Shown one piece after another: positions 1 through 11,242 of a stretch of 64,000 nucleotides of DNA (positions are counted from its first letter, which is position 1; every line of letters begins with the position of its first letter). This DNA is from REDI01 sp038123735 (GTDB taxonomy: Bacteria > Myxococcota_A > UBA796 > GCA-2862545), in the NCBI GenBank assembly GCA_038123735.1, contig JAYPAP010000002.1, forward strand, positions 1 through 64,000, written 5' to 3'. The notes under the pieces are model-generated. The model was not told the DNA's origin, did not search any database, and saw only the letters and a list, made by a program, of their open reading frames with translations. The position numbers and the translations under genes were made by a program.

Positions 1-309
1 GTCCTTGACTTCTGGGCATCGTGGTGTGGACCTTGTCGCGCATTCGCCCCGACCTTCGAGGCCTCTGCCGAAAAGCACCCCGATGTCGTGCATGGCAAGG
101 TCAACACCGAAGCCGAGCAGCAGCTTGCGGGCGAGCTCGGCATCCGTAGCATCCCTACGGTCATGGTATTCCGCGACCGCGTCCTGCTGTTCAACCAGCC
201 TGGCGCCCTTCCACCGCAAGCACTCGACGACCTCATCGAGCAAGCGAAGAAGCTCGATATGGAAGAAGTTAAGCAGCAGATCGCCGAGGCACAGGCGAGC
301 GCGGAGTAG
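1..309 (+). CDS. trxA: Thioredoxin, 5'-truncated by window edge
   Basis: The last 102 codons of a thioredoxin-fold protein run in frame 1 from the first base. The active site WCGPC lies at the visible start (DFWASWCGPC) and the conserved cis-Pro region appears as IRSIPTVMVF. About 20 to 25 N-terminal residues are missing. A charged helical tail (EEVKQQIAEAQ) follows the fold, slightly longer than in a minimal thioredoxin. Family role: reduction of cytoplasmic disulfides through the CxxC pair, recharged by thioredoxin reductase. The gene converges on dapD with a 12-base gap, and no terminator hairpin is evident between them. A specialised thioredoxin-like protein cannot be excluded without the N-terminus. 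Confidence 0.9.
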   Translation, partial: VLDFWASWCGPCRAFAPTFEASAEKHPDVVHGKVNTEAEQQLAGELGIRSIPTVMVFRDRVLLFNQPGALPPQALDDLIEQAKKLDMEEVKQQIAEAQASAE

Positions 310-321
310 AGACCGCTCCTC

Positions 322-1122
322 CTACACGGGGAGGGCGAACTCTCGAAGTACATCATTCAGGCTGGTCTTCCGATCGGTATTCTCCGTTCGCCGACCAATG
401 ATGAGCGCACAGGGCAGGTTGTAGGTGCCGGCCGGAAACTCCTTTGGTCGAACGCCGGGAATAACAACCGATCTCGCCGGCACCCGCCCCTTGTACACGA
501 CCTCTTCCGGCCCGGTGACATCGATAATTGGCGTCGACGCAGTGAGGGTGGTGCCCGCACCAATGACAGCTTCTTCCTCGATGAGTACCCCCTCAACCAC
601 GATACACCGACTGCCGATGAACGCCCCATCCTCAATGATGACCGGCTGCGCCGAGGGCGGCTCAAGCACGCCGCCGATCCCAACGCCACCCGACAAGTGC
701 ACGCCGCGCCCAATCTGAGCACACGAGCCGACGGTCGCCCAGGTGTCGACCATACTGCCCGCACCAACGCGCGCACCAATGTTCACGTAGCCTGGCATCA
801 CGATACATCCTGGCTCGACGTGGGCCCCGTACCGGACGGTGCCGGGAGGCACGACGCGGACATTTTGCTTTTCTAAACCCGTCTTCAGTGGGATCTTGTC
901 GAAATACTCATAATCCCCGTAGTGGCCGACCCGCATCTTGGCTTGACGAAAATACAGGAGAATCGCCTGTTTCACCCATTGATGAACGACCCACTCCCCA
1001 TCCTTTTTTTCCGCGACGCGTAGACTCCCTTCATCGAGCTGCGCAAGTGCCTCTTCGACGGCTGCCGGGTCTTGGGCCTGGCCGGCCCACATCGCTTCGA
1101 TCCGAGACTGCAATGAACTCAT
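322..1122 (-). CDS. dapD: 2,3,4,5-tetrahydropyridine-2,6-dicarboxylate N-succinyltransferase
   Basis: 266 aa, close to the usual ~270. DapD transfers succinyl from succinyl-CoA to tetrahydrodipicolinate in the succinylase branch of lysine/meso-diaminopimelate synthesis, in the cytoplasm. Visible family signatures are RVAEKKDGEWVVHQWVKQA near the N-terminus and the left-handed beta-helix core with MVDTWATVGSCAQIG, VHLSGGVGIGGVLEP and EDGAFIGSRCIVVEG. The start was set at the ATG at 1122 (MSSLQSRIEAMW), preceded by a GGAG-type RBS; the open frame continues upstream to 1200, but that extension does not match the family. It is divergent from mltG. Both genes serve the cell wall, through meso-DAP supply and glycan processing. 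Confidence 0.95.
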   Translation of the reverse strand: MSSLQSRIEAMWAGQAQDPAAVEEALAQLDEGSLRVAEKKDGEWVVHQWVKQAILLYFRQAKMRVGHYGDYEYFDKIPLKTGLEKQNVRVVPPGTVRYGAHVEPGCIVMPGYVNIGARVGAGSMVDTWATVGSCAQIGRGVHLSGGVGIGGVLEPPSAQPVIIEDGAFIGSRCIVVEGVLIEEEAVIGAGTTLTASTPIIDVTGPEEVVYKGRVPARSVVIPGVRPKEFPAGTYNLPCALIIGRRTENTDRKTSLNDVLREFALPV

Positions 1123-1199
1123 GACTACGCTCCGTTGATGCCCACGCGATGTATGCATCTCGCACCATCCGTCCAGCACGGGGTGCCCGGACTTCAGCA

Positions 1200-2225
1200 A
1201 TGCCGTACACTACGGATACCCCCCTCCATTCCTCGGTGATCCAATTGACTCTTCGCTCCCTACTGCCAGTCATGCTCCTCCTCATCAACTGCGCCGACCC
1301 CAAAGCGGTCGTTGACCCAGCAGATTCGAATGCGGTCGTCTTTGACGTACCCAAAGGCGCGAGCGGGAAAAAGGTAGGCCTTCTCCTCGAGGAGGCCGGT
1401 CTGACCACGAGTGCCTGGAACTTCACTCAGGTCCTCAAAGACCAAAACATCACTTGTATTAAGGCCGGAAAACACGAAGTTCGTAAGAGCATGACCGTAC
1501 TTGAGATCGCCGACTCCCTCTGCGATGCACCCATCGCTGATGATGTGGCCTTCACCGTTCTCGAAGGGTGGCGGATTTCCGATATCGACCAGGCTCTCGC
1601 TAAAAAAGGCTGGATCAAACCTGGGGAATACAAGTCACTCGCTGAATCCAAGCAGGTCGAACTCCCGTTTGAAATCACCAGCCCCACGTTGGAGGGCTAT
1701 CTTTACCCAGAGACCTACATGGTCCCACCGAGCCAAGACCGCTTTTCCGCAAAACGACTGATTGAACGGCAACTTACGACATTCCACAATCGCTTCGGTA
1801 AACCCAATGCTGATGCACTCGGGACGCGTAGCCTCCACGAGATCGTGGTCGTCGCATCGATGATTGAGCGCGAGGAACCCACCGATAAGTATCGCCCCAT
1901 CGTGTCAGGCATCATGTGGAAGCGTTTGGACTCCGGTACGCCCCTCGGGATCGATGCGACCAGCCGGTATACCCTCGAGAATTGGTCAGACGATAAGGCG
2001 TTTCGGGCGATCCTTAAAAATCCCAGCGATGTGTACGGTACGCGCGTACGAAAGGGGCTGCCCCCCACCGCGATCGGCAACCCCACCCAGTCTGCACTCG
2101 AAGCCGCGCTGAACCCAGAGTCGTCCGCGTTCTGGTACTATCTCCACGACGCGAATGGCGTGTTCCACGGAGGTAGAAATGGCGCCGAGCATGAAGCGAA
2201 TCGGGCGAAATACAACGTCTATTGA
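1200..2225 (+). CDS. mltG: Endolytic murein transglycosylase MltG (YceG-like)
   Basis: About 341 aa. MltG cleaves nascent peptidoglycan strands at the membrane and terminates glycan elongation. The family core is clear: a LysM-like region near residues 45-110 (GASGKKVGLLLEEAG, GKHEVRKSMT), then LEGYLYPETY, VVVASMIEREE with the catalytic Glu, GTPLGIDAT, and the C-terminal NPTQSALEAAL and FHGGRN. The N-terminus is hydrophobic (LRSLLPVMLLLINC) and could be a membrane anchor or an atypical lipobox ending at Cys. The start is uncertain: ATG 1149, ATG 1200 and GTG 1236 are in one frame. 1200 was preferred because 1149 would read a basic, unconserved leader. The 3' end overlaps the convergent gene by 7 bases. 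Confidence 0.88.
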   Translation: MPYTTDTPLHSSVIQLTLRSLLPVMLLLINCADPKAVVDPADSNAVVFDVPKGASGKKVGLLLEEAGLTTSAWNFTQVLKDQNITCIKAGKHEVRKSMTVLEIADSLCDAPIADDVAFTVLEGWRISDIDQALAKKGWIKPGEYKSLAESKQVELPFEITSPTLEGYLYPETYMVPPSQDRFSAKRLIERQLTTFHNRFGKPNADALGTRSLHEIVVVASMIEREEPTDKYRPIVSGIMWKRLDSGTPLGIDATSRYTLENWSDDKAFRAILKNPSDVYGTRVRKGLPPTAIGNPTQSALEAALNPESSAFWYYLHDANGVFHGGRNGAEHEANRAKYNVY

Positions 2226-3460
2226 GGCCTGAAGCTCCGCTCGAATAGACGCTCGATCGCCTCCCGGCCATGCGGTTCGATGTATCGCGTGCCCGTTCCC
2301 GCAAAATGCTGGGTCTCAATCACCGGCGTGCCCGGGACCCATTCCTCACCATCCCACAAGAACCACCGGCCTTGAGGTTGGTCAAACACCCACAATCGCT
2401 TGCTCCACATCCGCGCGAGCTCGACGGACCAACCGGTCCCCCCAACCACGGTACCGTCCTCTTGGATCTGACCGACCACAAAAACCTCACGGCTGCGGCT
2501 GACCATATGCCAGATCATCTGCAGGACTCGCCGGATGAGGCTTCCCTCCGAGTATGTTCTCGAGAGACGACGCGAGACATACTGCAGGCTGACATCCCCT
2601 GCGGCCAGCTCGGTTGGACCCAGCACAACCCTGCCAACCCCGCGCGCCTGCTTATGGCCGTCAAAGGTGAAGTTTACCTCGGTGAGGCCATACTTCTGCG
2701 CCAACTCCCCAAATACCGACTCCGTGCCGTTCGCACCGCCGGAATACAAGGTACATGCTTGAGGTTCCTGCCTGGTGGCCGCGGTTCGTTCTCCGCTCTC
2801 CATGGCGACCAGGGTCTGCGGGTCGAAGGCGTGGGGTAACTCCGCCCAGTCCTCGTCTGGCTTTCGAAATTGTATCGATGCAGATTGGCCCTTATCTTCC
2901 AATCGAATTGCAAGAAATAGGCCCGGCTCGCTCAACTCGCCCGTTGCCCGATCATCCGTGAGCCAGATGATTGCTCTTCTCGCTACGGCGAGGGGAATGA
3001 GGCCTGAGATCACATCTTCCGTAAGTTCGCACCCGCACGCATCCACGATGATGACCGACGGACGCACATCGGCGACCTCGTGAAGAATGTCCAGACTTCG
3101 CTCAAGAGATCCTACGGTAAACGTTCGCTCTCGCCAGGTATGAATGGTCCGATTCCGCTCGGCCCGCACCAGCAGTTCCGCTCTCGTCACCGCATCGAGT
3201 TCAGGATGAGTCGCCCGATAGACGAGGTCATACCTGGCTCGTACCTGCTCTACCGGTGTGATAACCGAGGCATGAAGCACATGAAGCCCACGTGCCAAGC
3301 CATCCATGGCCAGGTGAATGGCCAACTGCGATGCCCCGTCGCAACCACCTCCCGAGATCAAACCAACCCCGCCCGTCTCCGGCAACCGAATGTTCGGCAG
3401 CCGCAGAAGCTCGAGCGGGGTTTGGATCGGACCAGGCACAGGCTTGTACTCCGGATTCAT
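2219..3460 (-). CDS. Degenerate RecA/DnaB-like P-loop domain plus C-terminal SLOG-like domain protein
   Basis: 413 aa, no gene name recognised. Residues ~30-200 look like a RecA/DnaB-type ATPase fold: a GVGLISGGGCDGAS loop where Walker A should be but lacking GK[ST], then a strand-like segment with HVLHASVITP, and a Walker-B-like VIIVDACG. Residues ~235-400 resemble SLOG/LOG nucleotide-binding Rossmann proteins: TLYSGGANGTESVFGELAQ, a basic RRLSRTYSEGSLIRR stretch, EVFVVGQIQEDGTVVGGTGW and a C-terminal VFDQPQGRWFLW. The domain calls are pattern-based inference. SLOG domains bind or process nucleotide-derived ligands in some stress and defence systems. The gene lies downstream of fusA on the same strand with a 45-base gap, and its tail overlaps mltG. 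No partner effector gene is adjacent. Confidence 0.55.
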   Translation of the reverse strand: MNPEYKPVPGPIQTPLELLRLPNIRLPETGGVGLISGGGCDGASQLAIHLAMDGLARGLHVLHASVITPVEQVRARYDLVYRATHPELDAVTRAELLVRAERNRTIHTWRERTFTVGSLERSLDILHEVADVRPSVIIVDACGCELTEDVISGLIPLAVARRAIIWLTDDRATGELSEPGLFLAIRLEDKGQSASIQFRKPDEDWAELPHAFDPQTLVAMESGERTAATRQEPQACTLYSGGANGTESVFGELAQKYGLTEVNFTFDGHKQARGVGRVVLGPTELAAGDVSLQYVSRRLSRTYSEGSLIRRVLQMIWHMVSRSREVFVVGQIQEDGTVVGGTGWSVELARMWSKRLWVFDQPQGRWFLWDGEEWVPGTPVIETQHFAGTGTRYIEPHGREAIERLFERSFRPQ

Positions 3461-3505
3461 CTCACGGCGAGCGCCGCTAGATGAGAGCTTACCCGAGTGG
3501 GCGCC

Positions 3506-5647
<2,142 letters not shown>

Positions 5648-5860
5648 GGGCCCTCCAAGTACCGAGAGAGGCCGCTGGTAGTCCTCCTGAGCCCTGGAGG
5701 CAAGGCGTTTGACGCGATTCCCGCGAATGCGCGGCCCTTCCGACGCAGATCACCACCGAAGGAGCGCACTCGTGAGGCATGTACGCTCACGCCTTGCTAC
5801 GGAATCGTCACCATTCGCTCTGCGTACGGAGCGTTGGACATGCGATCAGGAGAGGGTGTG

Positions 5861-6871
5861 ATGGTGCTCCGCATAGACTGGGACTTCATTTCCGAAGAGA
5901 CGCCGTTTTTGACGGGGACCCTTGGGCAATTCTGGGAGGGGCGTGCCGGATCGCTACCCGAGGCCCCAGGCAGCACTCTGGTGGTTGACCCCCGATACCC
6001 AGCGATATCCCTCGCCTCTTTTGCGACGGCCCTGGCGTCTGGACGCCCGCTTCAGACGATAGACGGGGTGGGTGTCGCGCGTTTTGAGTCTGAGCGCCCG
6101 GCGCAGGAACCGCTGACCTTGCCGGCTTCCGAGTCGGCCTGCATCGCAGACCCCGCAGGGCGGGCGAGGGCTGAGCGAGTCATTCGCCGGGCCCATGTCA
6201 CCGCACTCGAGGCGGCTGGTGTGCATATCGTCGACCCTGACCGCGTCACCATCGACCCGACGGTCACGGTCGCTCCCGGAGCAACCCTGTGGCCGGACGT
6301 GGTCCTGCTCGGAGCCACCCGGATCGCGGAGGGCGCTGAGATCCAATCCGGTTGCTGGATTTCGGATACGCGAATCGGTGCGCGTAGCATCATCAAGCCC
6401 CATACCGTGTGCGAGGATGCGGAGATTGGCGCTGATTGTGCTGTAGGTCCCATGGCCCATCTCCGCCCCGGCTCGGTCCTGGAAGGCGAAAACAAGGTTG
6501 GAAACTTTGTGGAGACCAAGAAGGCGCATCTCGGGCAGGGCGCCAAAGCCAGTCACCTGAGCTACCTTGGCGATGCCGAAGTCGGGCGGGATGCCAACAT
6601 CGGAGCCGGCACGATCACCTGCAATTATGACGGTTTCCGAAAGCACAAGACGACAATCGGTGAGCGGGCCTTCATCGGATCCAATAGCGCCCTTGTCGCT
6701 CCCATCACCATCGGAGCAGGGGCGGTCGTCGGCGCCGGGAGTGCCATCGCCAAGTCTGTTCCCGACGATGGACTCGCTATCGTGCGCGCGGACACCCGGA
6801 TCCTCAAGGGCAAGGGCAAGGCGTTAAACGACCGCAACGCGCGACTCAAAGCCGCCGAAAAGGCGAAGTAG
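5861..6871 (+). CDS. GlmU-like left-handed beta-helix acetyltransferase lacking the uridylyltransferase domain
   Basis: 336 aa. Residues ~115-335 match the acetyltransferase half of GlmU: hexapeptide repeats, then HLRPGSVLEG, VGNFVETKKAHLG, SHLSYLGDAEVG, NIGAGTITCNYDG, KHKTTIG and FIGSNSALVAP. The Arg, Lys, His, Asn and Lys positions expected for acetyl transfer to glucosamine-1-phosphate are all present. The N-terminal ~105 residues (VLRIDWDFISEETPFL onward) show no LAAGxGTRM nucleotidyltransferase motif and are unrelated to the GlmU N-domain as far as I can see. The start ATG 5861 follows the RBS AGGAGAGG by about 5 bases. It is divergent from fusA over a ~213-base gap; pcrA follows after 9 bases, probably cotranscribed. 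It may be a monofunctional acetyltransferase with a separate uridylyltransferase, or an acyltransferase of other specificity. Confidence 0.8.
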   Translation: MVLRIDWDFISEETPFLTGTLGQFWEGRAGSLPEAPGSTLVVDPRYPAISLASFATALASGRPLQTIDGVGVARFESERPAQEPLTLPASESACIADPAGRARAERVIRRAHVTALEAAGVHIVDPDRVTIDPTVTVAPGATLWPDVVLLGATRIAEGAEIQSGCWISDTRIGARSIIKPHTVCEDAEIGADCAVGPMAHLRPGSVLEGENKVGNFVETKKAHLGQGAKASHLSYLGDAEVGRDANIGAGTITCNYDGFRKHKTTIGERAFIGSNSALVAPITIGAGAVVGAGSAIAKSVPDDGLAIVRADTRILKGKGKALNDRNARLKAAEKAK

Positions 6872-6880
6872 GAACGATCG

Positions 6881-9151
6881 GTGACCGCTCACCTCGACGG
6901 ACTCAATGAACGCCAGTACGAGGCCGTCACCTCGATCGACGGCCCCGTGCTTGTCTTGGCCGGCGCCGGATCCGGTAAAACGCGAGTCCTCACCCGTCGA
7001 ATCGCCCACCTACTTGACCTCGGCGTGGACCCAGAGTCGGTACTCGCAGTGACCTTCACCAACAAAGCCGCTGCCGAGATGAAGGAACGGGTCATCGACC
7101 TCGTCGGTCCGGCCGGCGAGAAGGTGTGGGTATCCACATTCCACAGCACCTGCGGGCGCATCTTGCGCAAGGACATCGAGGCGCTTGGATGGACCCGCCG
7201 CTTCACTATTTATGACGACGACGACCAGCTCCGAACCATGCGTCAGCTCCTCGCCGACCACGACCTCGACCCCAAGACCCACTCTCCCGGCCGGTATCTC
7301 TCGCGGATTGACCACTATAAAAACCGCTTGATGACCCCGACCGATGTCGTAGAGCAAAAGCGGCTTCATCGCAACGATCCGCTGATCGAGTTGTGGGACG
7401 AATACGAGCAGAGCCTCTTGGCCTCCGATGCCGTCGACTTCAACGACCTGATCGGCCTCGTGGTCCGGCTGTTCGAGAATCACCCTGAAATTCTCGAACA
7501 ATGGCAGGAGAAGTTCCGGTACATCCTCGTGGATGAGTACCAAGACACCAATCACGCGCAGTATCGGGTCCTGCAGGCCCTGGCAGCAAAGCACAGCAAT
7601 CTCTGTTGTGTCGGCGACGACGACCAGTCCATCTATGGCTTTCGCGGCGCAGACATCAGGAACATTCTCGACTTTCAGGAAGACTACCCCGATGCTCTCA
7701 TCATCCGCATGGAGCAGAACTACCGGTGCAGCAAAAATATCCTCTCGGTAGCGAACGCTGTCGTCGCCAAGAACACCGGGCGAATCGAGAAAGAACTATT
7801 CACCGACGCGAGCCCAGGCCCCAGGGTCAACCTCCTCATGGCCGAGCGGGGAACCCAAGAAGCGCAGTTGGTTGCAGCAGCCATTGGTCAGCTCAAGAAT
7901 GCAGGCGCCTTCGATTACGGGGATATGGCGATCCTCTATCGGAGCTATCGTACCAGTCAGCCACTGGAAAAAGCCCTTACCCTGGCACAGATCCCGCACT
8001 TTGTCGTTGGCGGGCAGAGCTTCGTTCGTCGAAGGGAAATTCGCGATATCCTGGCTTATCTGCGCCTGATTGTAAACCCCGCAGACGACGCGTCGTTCCT
8101 TCGAGTCTGTAACGTGCCTACGCGAGGCATCGGGGCGGTCACCATTCGGAGACTTCGGGATGAAGCCACACAACGCGGTGAGCCCCTCCTGGCCACGGCT
8201 CGCGTGCTCGCCCAAGGCTCCAACCGGACCGCGCGTTCGCTCGCGAGCTTCATCAAGCTCATCGATGAACTCGCCGGCCTCGCCCGTGATGTTCGCGCGT
8301 CTGCCCTCGTACGCGAACTCCTGAAGCGGTCAGAGTACGACGCGATGCTGCTCGAAGAGGGGACTAAAGACGCGCAACGGCGGATGAAGAACCTAGATAC
8401 TCTCGTACAGATGGCGGCGACCGTAGAGCCCTCCGCCGTGCAGGGACCCGTGGATGCCCTCCAGAGTTGGCTGGATACCCTCTCTCTAAGCTCTGCGGAT
8501 GATGAAGAGACGCCCACTTCCAGAGTCTCCCTCATGACGGTGCATACGAGCAAAGGTTTGGAATTCCCAGTGGTCTTCGTGGTGCAGATGAACGAGGGGA
8601 GCTTCCCGCACGCCAAGTCCCTCGAGGATGGTGGTGTGGAAGAGGAGAGACGGCTCGCATATGTGGCGTTTACCCGAGCGAAGCAGCGTCTTGTGGTGAC
8701 TCGAGCCCGACGACTAAGCACCTCCGGTTCACGGGTCGAGTCGCCAAGTGCCCCCTCGCGCTTCCTCTTCAACCTGCCGACAAGCTCCATCGCTGGAGAG
8801 ATCCCGGAGCTCAAAGAGTTGGTCGATGAGGGTCTCGGCGGACCCGGTGCCGAGGTCGTTGAGCGCTTTATGCGCGGTCACGGCGCCACAACGGCCCCTA
8901 CGGGTGAACATCGAGAGATCCATTCCTTGTCCCAGCTCTCGCCCGGTACCGCCGTCTTCCATCCCGAGCTCGGCCACGGCACCGTCCGGCATGTTGCCGG
9001 TTCAGGTACGTCTGCAAGAGCCAAAGTGACCTTCGCCGGCCGCCGGACGATCACAATACCCCTGAGCCCGTGCCCCTTGAGACTCGTCGAATCCGAACCC
9101 CAACCTACACTTCAAGCAGGTGAGGGGACCGACACGGGTGAAGCATGGTAG
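6881..9151 (+). CDS. pcrA: ATP-dependent DNA helicase, UvrD/PcrA type
   Basis: 756 aa, the normal size for PcrA/UvrD. It is a 3'-5' superfamily 1A helicase acting in excision and mismatch repair and in clearing stalled replication or transcription complexes. Motifs seen in order: LNERQYEAVT (Q motif), AGAGSGKT (Walker A), VTFTNKAAAEMKER, VSTFHSTCGRIL, VDEYQDTN (Walker B), GDDDQSIYGFRGAD, EQNYRCSKNIL, LMTVHTSKGLEFPVVF, and YVAFTRAKQRL. The C-terminal ~70 residues form a small beta domain (AVFHPELGHGTVRHV), as in the PcrA RNA-polymerase-interacting tail. It starts with GTG, 9 bases after the GlmU-like stop. A zinc-ribbon protein gene follows after 9 bases. pcrA versus uvrD is a naming choice. 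Confidence 0.95.
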   Translation: MTAHLDGLNERQYEAVTSIDGPVLVLAGAGSGKTRVLTRRIAHLLDLGVDPESVLAVTFTNKAAAEMKERVIDLVGPAGEKVWVSTFHSTCGRILRKDIEALGWTRRFTIYDDDDQLRTMRQLLADHDLDPKTHSPGRYLSRIDHYKNRLMTPTDVVEQKRLHRNDPLIELWDEYEQSLLASDAVDFNDLIGLVVRLFENHPEILEQWQEKFRYILVDEYQDTNHAQYRVLQALAAKHSNLCCVGDDDQSIYGFRGADIRNILDFQEDYPDALIIRMEQNYRCSKNILSVANAVVAKNTGRIEKELFTDASPGPRVNLLMAERGTQEAQLVAAAIGQLKNAGAFDYGDMAILYRSYRTSQPLEKALTLAQIPHFVVGGQSFVRRREIRDILAYLRLIVNPADDASFLRVCNVPTRGIGAVTIRRLRDEATQRGEPLLATARVLAQGSNRTARSLASFIKLIDELAGLARDVRASALVRELLKRSEYDAMLLEEGTKDAQRRMKNLDTLVQMAATVEPSAVQGPVDALQSWLDTLSLSSADDEETPTSRVSLMTVHTSKGLEFPVVFVVQMNEGSFPHAKSLEDGGVEEERRLAYVAFTRAKQRLVVTRARRLSTSGSRVESPSAPSRFLFNLPTSSIAGEIPELKELVDEGLGGPGAEVVERFMRGHGATTAPTGEHREIHSLSQLSPGTAVFHPELGHGTVRHVAGSGTSARAKVTFAGRRTITIPLSPCPLRLVESEPQPTLQAGEGTDTGEAW

Positions 9152-9160
9152 GTTTCCGGC

Positions 9161-11236
9161 ATGAAGGATGCGCCGTCGCGCGCCGAGAGGTACTTTTCCG
9201 TGAATATTCAATGTGAGTCCTGCGGGGCGCAGCACACCCTCGACCCGCCCAGTTGGGCCCTGAGCTCCGGTAGGCCATTTAGATTCCGTTGTTCCGAGTG
9301 CGGTCACCGTCAGATGGTCACGCCTCCATCGGAGACATCGGCCCCCGAGACCACGCCGCCTCCCACACCAGAGCCCAAGGTCGTCAAGCCTGCACCATCG
9401 GCCACGCCTGAACCGGCCATCCCCGACCTCCTTTTGCGCCAAAATGGAAGGATGTACCGGGTGAAAGACTGGGCATCCCTCCAAAGATGGATCATGGAAC
9501 GACGGGTCGCCCGCGAAGACGAGGTGAGCGAAGGCGGGGTCACCTGGGAGACGGTAGGCTCTAAGCCGGAGCTCGGTTCCTTCTTCCTGGCGGTGGACCA
9601 GCTTGAGCAGATGGAGCTCGCACGAGCGGCCACCCCCACCCCCCCCGAGGAAGATGACTTCGAACCCGATCCTCCAACCGGCCTGGCTCGGCTCGACGAC
9701 GAGACCGAAGGGGTGCCGATCGGCCTTCCGCCGCTCCCCACCGAAGATCTCGAGATGGACCTCGCCCCCGAACCCGTTCCCGAACTTCCGCCCTCGCGGC
9801 TGAGCGCCGAAAGCGACGATGTCTCCCTTTCCCCAGACCAACACATCGCCGATGTCTCGCCTCCCATCGCCGAGGCCGCACCTACGCCCGAGCTCGAAGA
9901 CGAGCCTCCTGCCGCGACCGCTGCGCCGACGAGTGATGTCCCCGACGACACACCCCTCGACCCCCCATCCGAAGCCGAGGCCGAGTGGGAAGATGAGGAA
10001 GTTGATCCTGTCGTTGCCGCTGGAATCACGCCCGAACCAGGCTTCGAAGACCCTCCCGATCTCCCCGAAGATCCTCCTGAAGACCTCCCAGAGTCGGACG
10101 AATTCACCGACTTGCCCGATGATGAACCGGAGTTCGACCTCGACTCTGGACCCATAGGCTTCGACAGTCCCGATGCCTTTATCGACCCGCTGCCCTCGAT
10201 CCCCACCTACAGCCCAGACGTAGGACCGGAGACCGCCTCCTTTGACAGCGAACTCCTGTCTGAAGCGGCCATGGATGAGATCGAGAGCCTTCTCGATGAC
10301 GAGTATACGTCCGAAAACCCGGAAGCAGACAGGATTGTAGAGGAGTTAAGCGGCGACCCGTTCTCCGAGCCCGAAGTGCCGCCTATCGCTGATGCCGTAT
10401 TGGGTGCTTCAGACGCCGTGGACGAGCCCGCGCCCGATGCCGAAGCCGACGACCCATGGGATGACCCCTTCGAGGAGCCCCCGCCTGAAACGCCGGCACC
10501 CGCCGAACCGGTTGACACAGACGCTGACTTCGACCCCAACGATCCATTCCGTGACTTTGGGGAAGGGTTCGCCTCAGACGGGCCGGAGGTTGCCGAGCAG
10601 ACACCGTGGCACCAGAAAAAAGTAGCCGGCCTTCCCATGTGGGTCCTGGTGGCGATCGGTGGCGCCGCTGCTGCTGCGGTCGCCGGGTTTACCGCTGTTG
10701 CCCTAACGACAGGCCCCTCAGCCCCCGCCGCACAAGAGACCGACCCACCGGCGCTCGCGGCTCAACCACCGGCCCCAGTTCCTGAGCCGCCCGCCGCAGC
10801 ACCACCCGCCGCCGACACAGACACCGACAGCGACGTCGATAGCGACGCGGACTCTGACGCCGACTCTGACTCCGATTCCGCTGTGGCGGCTGAGGAGAAA
10901 CCACCGGCGCCTGCTCCTGAGCGTGCGAAAAACACGCCTTCCTCCCAAGAGCCCAAAAAACCTAACCGCACTGCCAGGGCTTCTTCCCTAAAACAGCGCG
11001 GCTGGAAAGCCCTCGATCAAGAACGCTACCGTGATGCGGAAGACAACTTCTCCCGCGCGCTTCAGATGAACAGCCGCGACGCCGAGGCCCAGCTCGGGCT
11101 CGGACGAACCCTGTTCAAGCTCAAGCGACGGAACGATGCGGTGGACTACCTGTGCAAAGCTGCACAATCCGACGACGCGGCCGTGGCGAGGCAGAGCAAT
11201 GGGTTCATCCGAGACCAAGGCCTCGGATGCCCCTAG
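9161..11236 (+). CDS. MJ0042-type zinc-ribbon, GYF-like, acidic, membrane-anchored TPR protein
   Basis: 691 aa, function unknown. The N-terminus carries a zinc ribbon (CESCGAQH ... CSECGHRQM). Residues ~95-150 form a GYF_2-like module (MYRVKDWASLQRWIMERR ... VTWETVG). A ~300-residue acidic, Pro-rich linker follows, then one membrane span (VLVAIGGAAAAAVAGF), a Ser-Asp run (repeated DSD units near 10820-10880), and a C-terminal TPR pair (GWKALDQERYRDAEDNFSRA). Multi-module proteins of this kind are common in Myxococcota and are usually thought to be regulatory or scaffold proteins; the role here is unknown. The start is either ATG 9161 or GTG 9200, which begins right at the zinc ribbon with a GAGAGG RBS. 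It probably shares a transcript with pcrA. Confidence 0.75.
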   Translation: MKDAPSRAERYFSVNIQCESCGAQHTLDPPSWALSSGRPFRFRCSECGHRQMVTPPSETSAPETTPPPTPEPKVVKPAPSATPEPAIPDLLLRQNGRMYRVKDWASLQRWIMERRVAREDEVSEGGVTWETVGSKPELGSFFLAVDQLEQMELARAATPTPPEEDDFEPDPPTGLARLDDETEGVPIGLPPLPTEDLEMDLAPEPVPELPPSRLSAESDDVSLSPDQHIADVSPPIAEAAPTPELEDEPPAATAAPTSDVPDDTPLDPPSEAEAEWEDEEVDPVVAAGITPEPGFEDPPDLPEDPPEDLPESDEFTDLPDDEPEFDLDSGPIGFDSPDAFIDPLPSIPTYSPDVGPETASFDSELLSEAAMDEIESLLDDEYTSENPEADRIVEELSGDPFSEPEVPPIADAVLGASDAVDEPAPDAEADDPWDDPFEEPPPETPAPAEPVDTDADFDPNDPFRDFGEGFASDGPEVAEQTPWHQKKVAGLPMWVLVAIGGAAAAAVAGFTAVALTTGPSAPAAQETDPPALAAQPPAPVPEPPAAAPPAADTDTDSDVDSDADSDADSDSDSAVAAEEKPPAPAPERAKNTPSSQEPKKPNRTARASSLKQRGWKALDQERYRDAEDNFSRALQMNSRDAEAQLGLGRTLFKLKRRNDAVDYLCKAAQSDDAAVARQSNGFIRDQGLGCP

Positions 11237-11242
11237 CAGGAT

